DNA of 64,000 nucleotides from Paraburkholderia heleia NBRC 101817 (lineage in GTDB: Bacteria > Pseudomonadota > Gammaproteobacteria > Burkholderiales > Burkholderiaceae), in NCBI RefSeq assembly GCF_000739775.1, contig NZ_BBJH01000003.1, forward strand, positions 367,684 through 431,683. Direction: 5' to 3'. Below the pieces are notes generated by a model. The model did not search any database and was not told the DNA's origin. It saw only the letters and a program-made list of their open reading frames with translations. Positions 29,009 through 37,343 of the stretch are shown here, one piece after another. The position numbers were made by a program, and so were the translations under genes. The first letter of the stretch is position 1. The number at the start of each line of letters is the position of its first letter.

Positions 29009-29217
29009 GGCTGTCACTGCTTATCCGTTTGGCCAACGTTGCAGGCCATGGCGCGCAAGCGCCGCCGCCGCATGAAATAATCACCGGAAATCAAGCGGCG
29101 TTGGCTACGCTGCCTTAATCGCGCAATGTGACGCTGGAGCGCGCAAGCCTGCGCGCTCACAGCCCAAGCCATCCAACACCTGACAGCCCCCGCCAACCTT
29201 CAACACGGAGCCCCGTC

Positions 29218-29850
29218 ATGCCACACGTCGCCCCGCTGCTCGCCTTTGCCGCCGTCGCACTCGGCATGGCGCTCACGCCCGGACCCAACATGATCTACCT
29301 GATCTCGCGCTCGATCTGCCAGGGCCGCAAGGCGGGCCTGATTTCCCTGGGCGGCGTCGCGCTCGGCTTCGTCTTCTACATGCTATGCGCCGCCTTCGGC
29401 ATTACCGCGTTGGTCATGGCCGTGCCATTCGCCTACGACGCGCTGCGCCTGGGCGGCGCGCTCTACCTGTTCTGGCTGGCGTGGCAGGCGCTCAAGCCCG
29501 GCGGCCGCTCGCCGTTCCAGGTGCGCGAACTGCCCGCCGACCGCCCGCGCAAGCTCTTTCTGATGGGGTTCGTCACGAACCTGCTGAATCCGAAAATCGC
29601 GATTCTGTATTTGTCGCTGCTGCCGCAGTTCATCGACCCGCAGCACGGCAGCGTGCTCGCGCAGTCCATCGTGCTCGGCAGCGTGCAGATCGCGCTTTCG
29701 ATCAGCGTGAATGCAGCCGTTGCGATGACGGCAGGCACGATCGCAACGTTTCTCGGCGACCGGCCGGGCTGGCTCAAGCTTCAACGCTGGCTCATGGGTA
29801 CGGTGCTGGCCGGACTGGCCGTGCGTATCGCCGCCGAAGGCCAGCGATAA
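29218..29850 (+). CDS. LysE-family amino acid exporter
   Basis: A 210-residue inner-membrane protein with about six transmembrane segments, matching the LysE/RhtB exporters of amino acids and derivatives. The N-terminal signature GMALTPGPNMIYLISRSICQGRKAGL is intact. The middle helix has LRLGGALYLFWLAWQAL, followed by LFLMGFVTNLLNPKIAILYLSLLPQF. ACGGAG lies before the ATG at 29218. No neighbouring regulator of the LysG type is present, so the exported compound is unknown. Confidence 0.93.
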   Translation: MPHVAPLLAFAAVALGMALTPGPNMIYLISRSICQGRKAGLISLGGVALGFVFYMLCAAFGITALVMAVPFAYDALRLGGALYLFWLAWQALKPGGRSPFQVRELPADRPRKLFLMGFVTNLLNPKIAILYLSLLPQFIDPQHGSVLAQSIVLGSVQIALSISVNAAVAMTAGTIATFLGDRPGWLKLQRWLMGTVLAGLAVRIAAEGQR

Positions 29851-29980
29851 AGAGCAAACGGCCGGGCGCATCTGGCCCGGCCGCTGCTTCGTCTGCCTTC
29901 GTCCGCGCTTCCTCGGCGTTTGACACGCCTGTCCGACGCGTGCGCGCGTGCGCACGTTCGCAGGTCTGTCTGGGTCTGCC

Positions 29981-30268
29981 TCAGATCCCGCCGATGGCCC
30001 TTCCGCCAGCCGGACTGCGCATCTTGACGAACGCCGCGGGAATCGAGCGCGGTTGGATCTGCACCATGTCCTGAGCGAACATGTCCTGGCGCAGTTCGCC
30101 GTGCTCGTCGAACCACTGGCAGATCAGCCAGTGACCGCTGGCAAAGCCAACCGGACCGGCATACATGACAGTCATGCGCGGGCCGCCCGATTTCAGGGTG
30201 ACAACGTCGCCAATTCCGGCCATGGCAGCGAGCGGCTTTTCGGCTACGTCGATGGTCGTATCAAGCAT
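29981..30268 (-). CDS. YodC-like DUF2158 protein
   Basis: A 95-residue soluble protein. Residues about 17-75 match DUF2158: GDVVTLKSGGPRMTV and then LICQWFDEHGELRQDMF, the small beta-barrel with a CxWF core. Family function is unknown. GGGGAAC precedes the ATG at 30268, favoured over a start 18 codons upstream. The gene has an unusually long, AT-rich upstream region. Confidence 0.85.
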   Translation of the reverse strand: MLDTTIDVAEKPLAAMAGIGDVVTLKSGGPRMTVMYAGPVGFASGHWLICQWFDEHGELRQDMFAQDMVQIQPRSIPAAFVKMRSPAGGRAIGGI

Positions 30269-30825
30269 GATGTTCCCCGTTAAAAAAAGTCGCACAGAGA
30301 AAAAACCCGGGCGGGTTAGCACCCCCGGCTTCCTACCGCCGTTTCGATAATGAGAATGGGGCGGCCATTAATAAGTTTGGCAAGACTAGCAACTCGAATT
30401 AATGAGTGCAAGTGGTTTTCATTAAACCTGCTGAAAACCCTGTTATTCGACGCACGGCGAAACCGCCGCTTAATCCCGTCCCGCACAATTTACGCGGAAA
30501 GCCGCACACGGTTGGCAAAAGCTACCGGGCAAGGTTTCTCCACGAAACAGTCATATTATTTCGAATCCCGAGCCACAAAATACCGCAATCCAGCGGCAAT
30601 AAATATGGCGTGCGGCGATTGCATTAACGATTTCGTCCAGAACCCATGAGCCCGGCCAAAGCGGGTGAAAGCGCTTTCTGCACCAATAAAACGTCCGTTC
30701 GATTAATTCGTTCGCGCCGCACTCGAACTGCTTGTCTGCAGGCAAATCCTCCTGTTTTACGCGATGGCGGCAAAGTTCATGCGGTTGAAATACGGCTGTC
30801 ACTTACTTAAATCAAATTGCAGTGC
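30269..30825. other. long AT-rich gap upstream of the YodC-like gene
   Basis: 557 bases clearly richer in A and T than the surroundings. Frames of up to about 100 codons exist on both strands, but none has a ribosome site, coding-like codon use or similarity I recognise. It may hold a long leader or a silenced or foreign stretch. Confidence 0.5.
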
Positions 30826-30857
30826 AAAAAAAACCCACCCGGCAAAACCGGATGGGT
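30826..30857 (-). terminator. terminator of the C45 peptidase-aminotransferase operon
   Basis: ACCCACCCGG (30833-30842) pairs with CCGGATGGGT (30848-30857), one mismatch, loop CAAAA. The A tract at 30826-30833 reads as a U tract on the minus strand, directly past the last gene of the operon. Confidence 0.82.
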
Positions 30858-30889
30858 CGGCGCGTGTGCGGGGGCGTGGTCGGCCGTGT

Positions 30890-31456
30890 TTATTCTGCAA
30901 ACGGCAATGCCGTCTGGCCTTCGGCGCGCATACCGAAGACGTTGAGCGTCATCGCAACGAGTGCGTAGTAGCCAAGCAGTCCGACCAGGTTGATCGTGGT
31001 TTCGTGGCCAAAGCGCTCGACGGCACGCGCGTAGGTTGCGTCGGACACACGCTTCGCGTCGTACAGCTCGGTCGTGAACGCATAGATCAGCGCGTCGTCG
31101 GGCTCGTCGAACTGGGGCGTTACGCCCACGCGGATCTGCTCGGCCAGCGCCCCGGGCACGCCCGCCCTCAGCGCAATGGGATAGTGGATGTACCACTCGG
31201 CCTGCGCCTGCCAGCGCGCGGCCGTGACGAGAATTGCCAGTTCTGAAAGGCGCAGCGACAGGCCAGTCTGATAGCGGCAGAACGCGCCAAGGCGCTGCGC
31301 ATGCTGCGCCAGTTCCGGGCTGTGGATCCAGCCGAGGAACGGGCCGTTGAGGTTGCCGCGCGGACCGGAAAGAATCTCGTCCAGCACCGCTTTCTGTTCC
31401 GGCGAAGCCTGGGCAGCGTCGAATGCGGGAAGCCGCGAGGTCGGGTTTTGTGTCAT
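30890..31456 (-). CDS. carboxymuconolactone-decarboxylase-like (AhpD-fold) protein
   Basis: A 188-residue all-helical protein of the carboxymuconolactone decarboxylase superfamily. LSLRLSELAILVTAARWQAQAEWYIHYPIA contains the conserved helix and histidine. The CxxC pair of peroxidatic AhpD proteins is absent, so this is probably not a peroxidase. LVGLLGYYALVAMTLNVF is the last helix. It ends the minus-strand operon with the aminotransferase (115-base gap) and C45 acyltransferase, so it may act on a product of that pathway. A terminator follows. Confidence 0.88.
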   Translation of the reverse strand: MTQNPTSRLPAFDAAQASPEQKAVLDEILSGPRGNLNGPFLGWIHSPELAQHAQRLGAFCRYQTGLSLRLSELAILVTAARWQAQAEWYIHYPIALRAGVPGALAEQIRVGVTPQFDEPDDALIYAFTTELYDAKRVSDATYARAVERFGHETTINLVGLLGYYALVAMTLNVFGMRAEGQTALPFAE

Positions 31457-31571
31457 CGAAGGACTCCGTTGGAGGTCATGGCAGTTCGCGTGCGACCGTT
31501 CGCGATCGCCGCGATTGCGGGCGCTGCGCGCGGCGGACAGTTAGTTGCACTTCACTGCCATATGGCAAAGC

Positions 31572-32918
31572 TTATGCCGCATGCGCCACACCCGTTGCGT
31601 CGAGCGCACCGTCAACCGCGGCGGCAAGCCGCTCGACGATTGCGTCGATGTTCTGTTCCGTGCAGATGAAAGGCGGCGCGAGCAGCACATGATCGCCGTT
31701 GCGCCCGTCCACGGTACCGCCCATCGGATAAACCATCAGGCCGCGCGCGAACGCCTCGCGCTTGATCGCCGCGTGCAGCTTGAGCGCCGGGTCGAAGGTC
31801 GCCTTCGTAGCGCGGTCCTTCACCAGCTCGACGCCCACGAAAAGGCCGCGACCGCGCACGTCGCCCACGTACGGATGGTCCGCGTAACGCTCGCGCAGAC
31901 GCGCGCGCAGTTGTTCGCCGCGGACGAGCACGTTGTCGAGCAGCTTCTCTTCGGCGATCACGCGCTGCACTTCGAGCGCCGCCGCGCATGCCGTGGCGTG
32001 GCCGATATAGGTGTGGCCGTGCTGGAAGTAGCCGCTGCCGCCCACGATCGTCTCGTAGATACGCTGGCTCACGAGCGCCGCGCCGATCGGCTGGTAGCCT
32101 GCGCCCAGGCCCTTCGCGATGGTCAGCAGGTCCGGCGCAACGCCGTCCTCCTCGCAGGCGAACAGATACCCGGTGCGGCCCATGCCCGACATGATCTCGT
32201 CGAGGATCAGCAGCACGCCGTAGCGGTCGCATACCGCACGGATCTTGCGAAAGTACTCGCGCACGGGCGGCACCGCGCCGGCCGTTGCGCCAACCACGGT
32301 CTCCGCAACGAAGGCCGCGACCGTCTGCGGGCCGAGTTCCAGAAACTTCTGCTCGAGTTCGTCGGCAAGACGCTGCGCGTAGGCCTCGTCGGTTTCGTCC
32401 TCGTTGCGCTCGCGGTACGCATAGCACGGACTCACGTGATGCGATTCGATCAGGATCGGCAGGAACGGCTCGCGGCGCCACGCATTGCCGCCGATCGCGA
32501 GCGCGCCGAGCGTGTTGCCGTGATAGCTCTGGCGGCGCGCGATGAAGTGCCGGCGCGCAAACTCGCCCTTCTCCACGAAGTACTGGCGCGCGAGCTTGAG
32601 CGCGGCCTCGATCGCCTCCGAACCGCCCGACACGAAGTACACATGGTCGAGCCCTTCGGGCGCGGCGGCGATGAGATGATCCGCCAGCTGCTCCGAGGCC
32701 TCGGTTGTGAAGAACGAGGTGTGCGCGTACGGCAGTTGCTGCGCCTGACGCTTGATCGCCTCGATCACGCGCCGGTTGCTGTGGCCGAGGCACGAGACGG
32801 CGGCGCCGCCGCTTGCGTCGATGTAGCGCTTGCCGCTGGAATCGATGATTTCGATGCCTTCACCCGCGACCGCGACAGGCAAGGTAAGCTTCGGCAGGCG
32901 GTGAAACACCCTGGTCAT
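31572..32918 (-). CDS. class III pyridoxal-phosphate aminotransferase
   Basis: A 448-residue class III (omega-amino acid type) aminotransferase. Conserved blocks are DASGGAAVSCLGHSN, VSGGSEAIEAALKLARQY for phosphate binding, and RRQSYHGNTLGAL. LLILDEIMSGMGRTG holds the cofactor aspartate and LLTIAKGLGAGYQPIGA the Schiff-base lysine. It starts 28 bases after the C45 gene ends, so the two are co-transcribed. Family substrates include beta-alanine, GABA, diamines and D-lysine; the substrate here is not determined by sequence. Confidence 0.93.
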   Translation of the reverse strand: MTRVFHRLPKLTLPVAVAGEGIEIIDSSGKRYIDASGGAAVSCLGHSNRRVIEAIKRQAQQLPYAHTSFFTTEASEQLADHLIAAAPEGLDHVYFVSGGSEAIEAALKLARQYFVEKGEFARRHFIARRQSYHGNTLGALAIGGNAWRREPFLPILIESHHVSPCYAYRERNEDETDEAYAQRLADELEQKFLELGPQTVAAFVAETVVGATAGAVPPVREYFRKIRAVCDRYGVLLILDEIMSGMGRTGYLFACEEDGVAPDLLTIAKGLGAGYQPIGAALVSQRIYETIVGGSGYFQHGHTYIGHATACAAALEVQRVIAEEKLLDNVLVRGEQLRARLRERYADHPYVGDVRGRGLFVGVELVKDRATKATFDPALKLHAAIKREAFARGLMVYPMGGTVDGRNGDHVLLAPPFICTEQNIDAIVERLAAAVDGALDATGVAHAA

Positions 32919-32946
32919 ATGTGTCCTCGATCAAGTCCGTGAATGA

Positions 32947-34026
32947 TTAACGAGTCGCGCCGTCTACATGGCGCACGTTCAAGTCGATGAAGCCGCCGAG
33001 CGTGCGCTCGCCGCCCTGCCAGACGTCGAACGCCACGCCGCGCGGCTCGACGCGCATGCAGGCAGTGGCGAGCGTGTTTTCGTCGTCGGGGTCGTGCGGG
33101 TCGTCGCGGAAGATCGGCAGCCCTGCGCCCGCGCGATCCTGCAGCACCTGCACGAAGGTCGCGCCGCCGGGCTGCGCGCCAAGCGCGGGCAGCAGTTCGG
33201 CGAGACGGGCCTGGCGATCGCGCGACGAATCGGTGACGATCTGCGCCTCACACTCGCAACCCGTGTGGATGAGGTGATTCGCATGTCCCGAGGGCGCGCT
33301 CACCTCGCACGCCGAAGAACGCCGTGCGGTCGCTTCAACGCTATAGACACGCACCTCGCCTGCCTCATCGGTCCCGCCAATCGTGTGGTGAAAGCCGCTC
33401 GCGCGCGGCGTGTCGCGCAGCAGCGCAAGGGCTTCAGCGAGCGTCGCGCAATCGAGCACGGCGCGCGCGAGAATCATGCGCGGCACGCCCACGCGCGGCT
33501 CACGAATGCGCACGTTGTTGATCGCTTGCGCAAGCCCCGCGCGCGTGGCAGCGAAGGTATGTCCCGGCAGCGAGCCCGGGTAGCAGAAGCTCACGAAGCC
33601 GGGCTTTCCATCGGGTTCCACCTCGACCATGCTGCAGCGGTCATGCAACCAGGGATCGCCGTCTTCGTTATGCGCAATGAGGCCTGCGCCCGGCGTGCGC
33701 ACCGCAAGCGTCGTGCAGCCGTCCGGCGCGTTGTGGATCAGTTCGCCGCGGCAATTCCAGAGAAACAGGTCGTCCGCGGACCAGTCCAGCGCCTGCGCCA
33801 TTGCGTCGATTTCCGCGACATAGGCCGCAAAATGGTGTGCGGCTGCGGCGCGCAACTGCTGCACGAACGGACTGCCACGCCAGCGGCTCACCGCCTGCCA
33901 GGCGCTGCTTTGCGCCATGTAGCCGGCAAAGATCGGCTTCACGTGTGCGCCTAGCTGCCGGCCGATCGCCTCGGGCGAGCCGGCTACCCGGAAGGCCGGC
34001 CCGCGGAATGTCTTGAGTTCCTGCAT
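32947..34026 (-). CDS. C45-family acyltransferase/peptidase
   Basis: A 359-residue N-terminal-nucleophile hydrolase of the acyl-CoA:6-aminopenicillanate acyltransferase (C45) family. Cys104 in DGCTTLAV is the expected nucleophile, released by self-cleavage at Gly103-Cys104. LIAHNEDGDPW downstream supplies the conserved Asn/Asp loop. Relatives hydrolyse or transfer acyl groups on amino acids and small peptides. It heads the operon with a class III aminotransferase, hinting at deacylation followed by transamination. The operon promoter carries the palindrome described at 34091. Confidence 0.9.
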   Translation of the reverse strand: MQELKTFRGPAFRVAGSPEAIGRQLGAHVKPIFAGYMAQSSAWQAVSRWRGSPFVQQLRAAAAHHFAAYVAEIDAMAQALDWSADDLFLWNCRGELIHNAPDGCTTLAVRTPGAGLIAHNEDGDPWLHDRCSMVEVEPDGKPGFVSFCYPGSLPGHTFAATRAGLAQAINNVRIREPRVGVPRMILARAVLDCATLAEALALLRDTPRASGFHHTIGGTDEAGEVRVYSVEATARRSSACEVSAPSGHANHLIHTGCECEAQIVTDSSRDRQARLAELLPALGAQPGGATFVQVLQDRAGAGLPIFRDDPHDPDDENTLATACMRVEPRGVAFDVWQGGERTLGGFIDLNVRHVDGATR

Positions 34027-34090
34027 CTGTTTTCTCGCTTCGCTACCAGTATGGGTCTACCTTTTCCGACACTGGGCTTTATACGCGTCA

Positions 34091-34104
34091 ACAACATATG
34101 TTGT
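34091..34104. promoter_or_regulatory. palindromic operator of the C45-aminotransferase operon
   Basis: ACAACATATGTTGT is a perfect 14-bp palindrome 65 bases upstream of the C45 gene start. A related half-site TTGCAACA lies at 34120-34127. The same elements recur upstream of the neighbouring RpiR gene, so RpiR is the probable binder. Confidence 0.7.
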
Positions 34105-34152
34105 CAACTTAAATATCTATTGCAACAAATGGGATAGATACGGACGAAACAA

Positions 34153-34184
34153 AGCCGGATGCCGTCTCGCGACGCCATCCGGCT
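34153..34184 (-). terminator. terminator of the RpiR regulator gene
   Basis: A near-perfect hairpin: AGCCGGATG...CATCCGGCT with CGTC-TCGC-GACG inside. On the minus strand it is followed by TTTGTTTC. It lies 46 bases past the regulator stop and before the next operon's promoter. Confidence 0.8.
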
Positions 34185-34229
34185 GCGGAAAAACAGCCAT
34201 GAAATGGCGGAGAATTGCCGGGCTGGCGC

Positions 34230-35090
34230 TCAGGACACGTAAGCGCCGCGTGCGTTCAGGGAACGCTCGGCCTGTTCGAGCTGCGCGATTGCGCCCGAGC
34301 CTTCGAGCGCCAGCAGATGGGCGACAAGCGACTCGGCCAACGCCGTCGCCGCCACGAGTGAAGGGAAAAACGACGGGCTTTCGTGCGTGAAGATCAGCGC
34401 CTTGTCGGCGTTCAGCGCAATGGGCGAGACGGCGCTGTCGGTAATCGCGATCAGGCGGCTGCCCTTGGCGAGCGCGGCCTCGGCCACGCGCACCGCCTCG
34501 ACCGAATACGGTGCGAAGCTGACAACAATCGTTGCGCTGTCGCGTTCGATACCGAGCAACTGCATCTCGAGCGTCCCCGCCTCGCCGCCCAGCAAGGAAA
34601 CCGAAGGCCGGAACAGGCGGTAACCGTAGACGAGCCCGAACGCCACCGCATAGCACGAGCGAAAGCCCGCCACGTGCACGTGCTTCGCGCGGCGCAATAC
34701 GCGCGCCGCCTCGACCGTCGAACGTGTGTTGTGCGCGGCGCTCGTCTCCAGATTGTGCTGTTGCGCCACGAGCAGATCGCGCGCGAGGCCGTCCTTCGCA
34801 TTGCCCGCCACGAGTGAGCGAGCCCGCGAGGAAAGCGGCTCCGGGCGCGTGCGCACACGTGCGACGAACAGGTCCCGCAGCTCGTTCCAGCCCGGGAAAC
34901 CCAGTTGCTGGGAAAGCCGCACTAGCGAAGCGGGCTGCACGCGAGCGCGCTCGGCCACTTTGCGCATGGACGAGACGGCCACTTCGTCTGGATGGTCGAG
35001 CAAAAAGGCAGCGCCGGTCTGGAACTGTGGGCTCAAGTCGGAGAAACGCGCGCGGATCAGCGCGGCGAGCTGGTCGAAACTGTCTGGCAT
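34230..35090 (-). CDS. RpiR/MurR-family transcriptional regulator
   Basis: A 286-residue regulator. The N-terminal RpiR helix-turn-helix (residues about 1-77) includes VAERARVQPASLVRLSQQLGFPGWNELRD. The C-terminal SIS domain (about 115-250) has VHVAGFRSCYAVAFGLVYGY and IAITDSAVSPIALNAD, which normally binds phosphorylated sugars. The SIS domain and an amino-acid-type operon next door suggest a non-sugar ligand. It is in the same orientation as the operon it probably controls. An imperfect copy of the operator lies 22 bases upstream of its own ATG. Confidence 0.93.
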   Translation of the reverse strand: MPDSFDQLAALIRARFSDLSPQFQTGAAFLLDHPDEVAVSSMRKVAERARVQPASLVRLSQQLGFPGWNELRDLFVARVRTRPEPLSSRARSLVAGNAKDGLARDLLVAQQHNLETSAAHNTRSTVEAARVLRRAKHVHVAGFRSCYAVAFGLVYGYRLFRPSVSLLGGEAGTLEMQLLGIERDSATIVVSFAPYSVEAVRVAEAALAKGSRLIAITDSAVSPIALNADKALIFTHESPSFFPSLVAATALAESLVAHLLALEGSGAIAQLEQAERSLNARGAYVS

Positions 35091-35728
35091 GCGTCGCTCG
35101 GGCAGTGGATGACAACAAATGTTACCACTGGTGTTGCCGGATGTTGCAAGCCGGGACAGATGTGACGCATGCCGATATTCGAGCGTTGGTGGATGTGGCG
35201 ATATGCAATTCCATTACCGGCCGGTGGATGAGATTGACTACGTCGAGCACCGCAATCCGATCGAATGAAAAGCTGGCCGGATTGATGATTAACGCGGCGT
35301 CCTGCAGGAACGCATTCTGAATCCAGTCGATCAACCCGCTTTCGCTGTTCGTTTGACGAAATACGCAGTGAAGCTCAAGAGCGTCGGTCAGTGCGAGACA
35401 ATTCTATTCGATATCCTGACTGATCCCGACATGTCCCGAAAGATCGATAAGGAGTTCGTCCAGTGCCGCAAGTGCGAACAATGGCGCAATCGCATTTCAC
35501 TAGTGCCTTCGGCGGCTGGATCGGCCATTCGCTATTGTCATGACGCTGCAAGTTGAATGACTGCCCTGCCCTCAAAGCCGGACGTCGAGGTTTCTCGAAA
35601 TAGGCGTGTCAATATTCAAACTGCGCCTGCACACCCCAATACGGTGTGAGCGGCTGGATAGGCGACTTCGCTTTCCAGGCGCCTCGGCATGGCCACGTCG
35701 CGGCCGGAATCAGTCGTACCGGGATCAG
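35091..35728. other. gap with possible gene remnants
   Basis: 638 bases without an intact gene. Near 35611-35730 the minus strand reads an open tail ending PLTPYWGVQAQFEY-stop, which looks like the last strand of an outer-membrane protein but has no body. A 66-codon plus-strand frame at 35353-35556 and a 70-codon minus-strand frame at 35122-35334 have no recognisable similarity. GC content is lower than in flanking genes. Confidence 0.45.
35112..35125. promoter_or_regulatory. RpiR autoregulatory site (imperfect)
   Basis: ACAACAAATGTTAC matches 11 of 14 positions of the perfect palindrome at 34091. TGTTGCAA at 35142-35149 is the inverse of the half-site at 34120. Position 22 bases before the regulator ATG suits autorepression. 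Confidence 0.5.
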
Positions 35729-36244
35729 TCAGGTAGCCGAGTAAGCCCGAAGCTCCGTCGCAGTTCGGGCTGGGTCGGGATCGTCGATAGAGACAACGGC
35801 TTCGATGGCTCGCACGTAGTCGTCAGGCAAATTCGCCTCCCTTGCGCCCACCAATACGTGCTGCTTGTACCAGTGATATGGCTGAAGACCAGGCTGTTTC
35901 TTCGTAGCGACGTAGGTCAGCGCATACATTCCGCCAGTCGCGGTCTCAACCCGGACACTCAAAGGCTCGTAACCCTTGCCGGCTCCTTCGAATGTGTCGA
36001 GCGCCTCGCGTTCGCCACGTACCACCGAGAAAATGACGCCGTAGACTCTGTCGCCGCCGTTTCCCGTATGCTCACAATCGCACTTTCCCGAGCCGTCCTT
36101 TTTGCTCAATTTGTCGAATGTGAGTTTGTAGCCAGTCACGAACCCCGTGGCGACAACCCTCGCTGACGGCAGCCTTGCGACGAGGCGTCGTACCGACATG
36201 TTGGAACCGTACGCGAAATAGGAAAATTCGCTGCTCGAGTCCAT
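35729..36244 (-). CDS. gamma-glutamylcyclotransferase-like protein
   Basis: A 171-residue protein of the GGCT/AIG2 fold. It begins with FSYFAYGSNMSVRRLVARLP, the YGSN substrate loop that defines the family. VYGVIFSVVRGEREALDTFEGAGKGYEP contains the usual catalytic glutamate region. Members release 5-oxoproline from gamma-glutamyl amino acids. The start at 36244 puts YGSN near residue 11, as in homologues. It stands between the remnant gap and the H-NS gene with no evident partners. Confidence 0.88.
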   Translation of the reverse strand: MDSSSEFSYFAYGSNMSVRRLVARLPSARVVATGFVTGYKLTFDKLSKKDGSGKCDCEHTGNGGDRVYGVIFSVVRGEREALDTFEGAGKGYEPLSVRVETATGGMYALTYVATKKQPGLQPYHWYKQHVLVGAREANLPDDYVRAIEAVVSIDDPDPARTATELRAYSAT

Positions 36245-36566
36245 AGCTGTTATTGCCCTCGTGACAACTGCAGTGGGACATAACGCGAGGCAAGCCGCCA
36301 GCAACGCCTTCCCGCGGGGCGGCGCGGTAGCGTCAATACGTGCCTAAGGGAAGTGGAATCGTGACATGAATGCACGGAAGACGCGACTCGGATGCTCATC
36401 GACCCGCTTTCGGGTTGGCTTGGCGAAGGAAAAGACGCGTTGACGCACAAGCTCCCTTTCCGCGTGCCGCCCTTCGCCTTCGATACCCCTTGCGTTCAAG
36501 CCGTCCCGCATGAGCAACCAGCGCTGAACCGGGCTGGAAGCAGGTTTCCAGCCCGGTGTGCACCAC
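36245..36566. other. gap between cyclotransferase and H-NS-like gene
   Basis: 322 bases. It contains the strong hairpin at 36528-36557 that ends the H-NS-like gene. The rest holds no supported gene and presumably the cyclotransferase promoter. Confidence 0.5.
36528..36557 (-). terminator. hairpin after the H-NS/H1-like gene
   Basis: A perfect 12-bp stem: ACCGGGCTGGAA pairs with TTCCAGCCCGGT around a GCAGGT loop, 10 bases past the stop codon. The U tract is weak. Confidence 0.7.
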
Positions 36567-37343
36567 TCAGGCTGCAGCAGCCGTGCTCGAAACTTCGGTG
36601 GCGGCCGAGGGCGCAGCAACTTCGACAGGCGCCGTCGATTGCACCGCAAGCTTCGGCGCACGGGCTTTTCGGACAACCGGCGACTTCGCCGCTGCGCCAT
36701 TCTTCGGTGCAGCCTTACGTGCCGGCGATGCGGCCGCCTTCACAGATACCTTCTTGACAGCCGCCTTCCTCGTTGCAGTGTTCTTTTTTGCAGCGGTCTT
36801 CTTCGCTGCCGGCGCCTTGGCCGTTTTCGCTGCGGGCTCAGCCTTTTCAATCAAGAACTTCGACCGGTCCTTCGCGCCGGCGAGCCATGCCGGTGCGATG
36901 CCGCGACCGGACCACGTCGCGCCGGTTTTCGGGTCACGATATTTCGGCGGCTGCGGTCCGCGCACGTAGTTACCCGCCTTAGGCGCCTTTACAGCAGCAG
37001 CAGCAGCCGATTTCGGTGCCGCGCCTGCAGCAACCAGGAACCGGGTTCGGTCCTTTGCACTTGCAATCCACGCGGGAGCACGACCATGGCCGGTCCAAGT
37101 CGCGCCAGTTTTAGGATCGCGATATTTTGCTGCCGACGGGCCCTGCTTCGCTGTAACCGTCTTTCCCGGTTTGCGGCCTCGCCGTTTGCCGATAAATGCC
37201 TCAATGTCAGCAACCGTCACGGCATGCTTGTCCATCAGGCCGCGAATCTTCTCGAGTACCGCCGACGATTTCGTTGTTGCCAGTGATTCTGCTTGAGCCT
37301 GCAGCTTTGCGATTCTTGCCTGAATCGATTGGAGCGTTGTCAT
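36567..37343 (-). CDS. H-NS-family protein with two DNA-binding domains and a histone H1-like tail
   Basis: A 258-residue nucleoid protein. Residues 1-50 are a short coiled oligomerisation segment. Two H-NS-type DNA-binding domains follow at 72-104 and 133-165, nearly identical (KYRDPKTGATWTGHGRAPAW and KYRDPKTGATWSGRGIAPAW). Residues 168-235 are a lysine/alanine-rich KKTAAKK-type tail like eukaryotic H1 and bacterial AlgP/Hc1 proteins, then an acidic Ala/Ser end. Ordinary betaproteobacterial H-NS proteins have one DNA-binding domain and about 100 residues. This design should bridge or compact DNA strongly. Confidence 0.93.
   Translation of the reverse strand: MTTLQSIQARIAKLQAQAESLATTKSSAVLEKIRGLMDKHAVTVADIEAFIGKRRGRKPGKTVTAKQGPSAAKYRDPKTGATWTGHGRAPAWIASAKDRTRFLVAAGAAPKSAAAAAVKAPKAGNYVRGPQPPKYRDPKTGATWSGRGIAPAWLAGAKDRSKFLIEKAEPAAKTAKAPAAKKTAAKKNTATRKAAVKKVSVKAAASPARKAAPKNGAAAKSPVVRKARAPKLAVQSTAPVEVAAPSAATEVSSTAAAA

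Noticed and set aside
30350..30649. Possible 99-residue protein in the AT-rich gap
   Set aside because: No ribosome site, no recognisable similarity, erratic codon use.
31545..32942. 465-codon plus-strand frame over the aminotransferase gene
   Set aside because: Shadow of a clearly conserved class III aminotransferase.
35122..35556. Two short frames in the 35 kb gap as genes
   Set aside because: No similarity, opposite orientations, no ribosome sites; kept only as gap notes.
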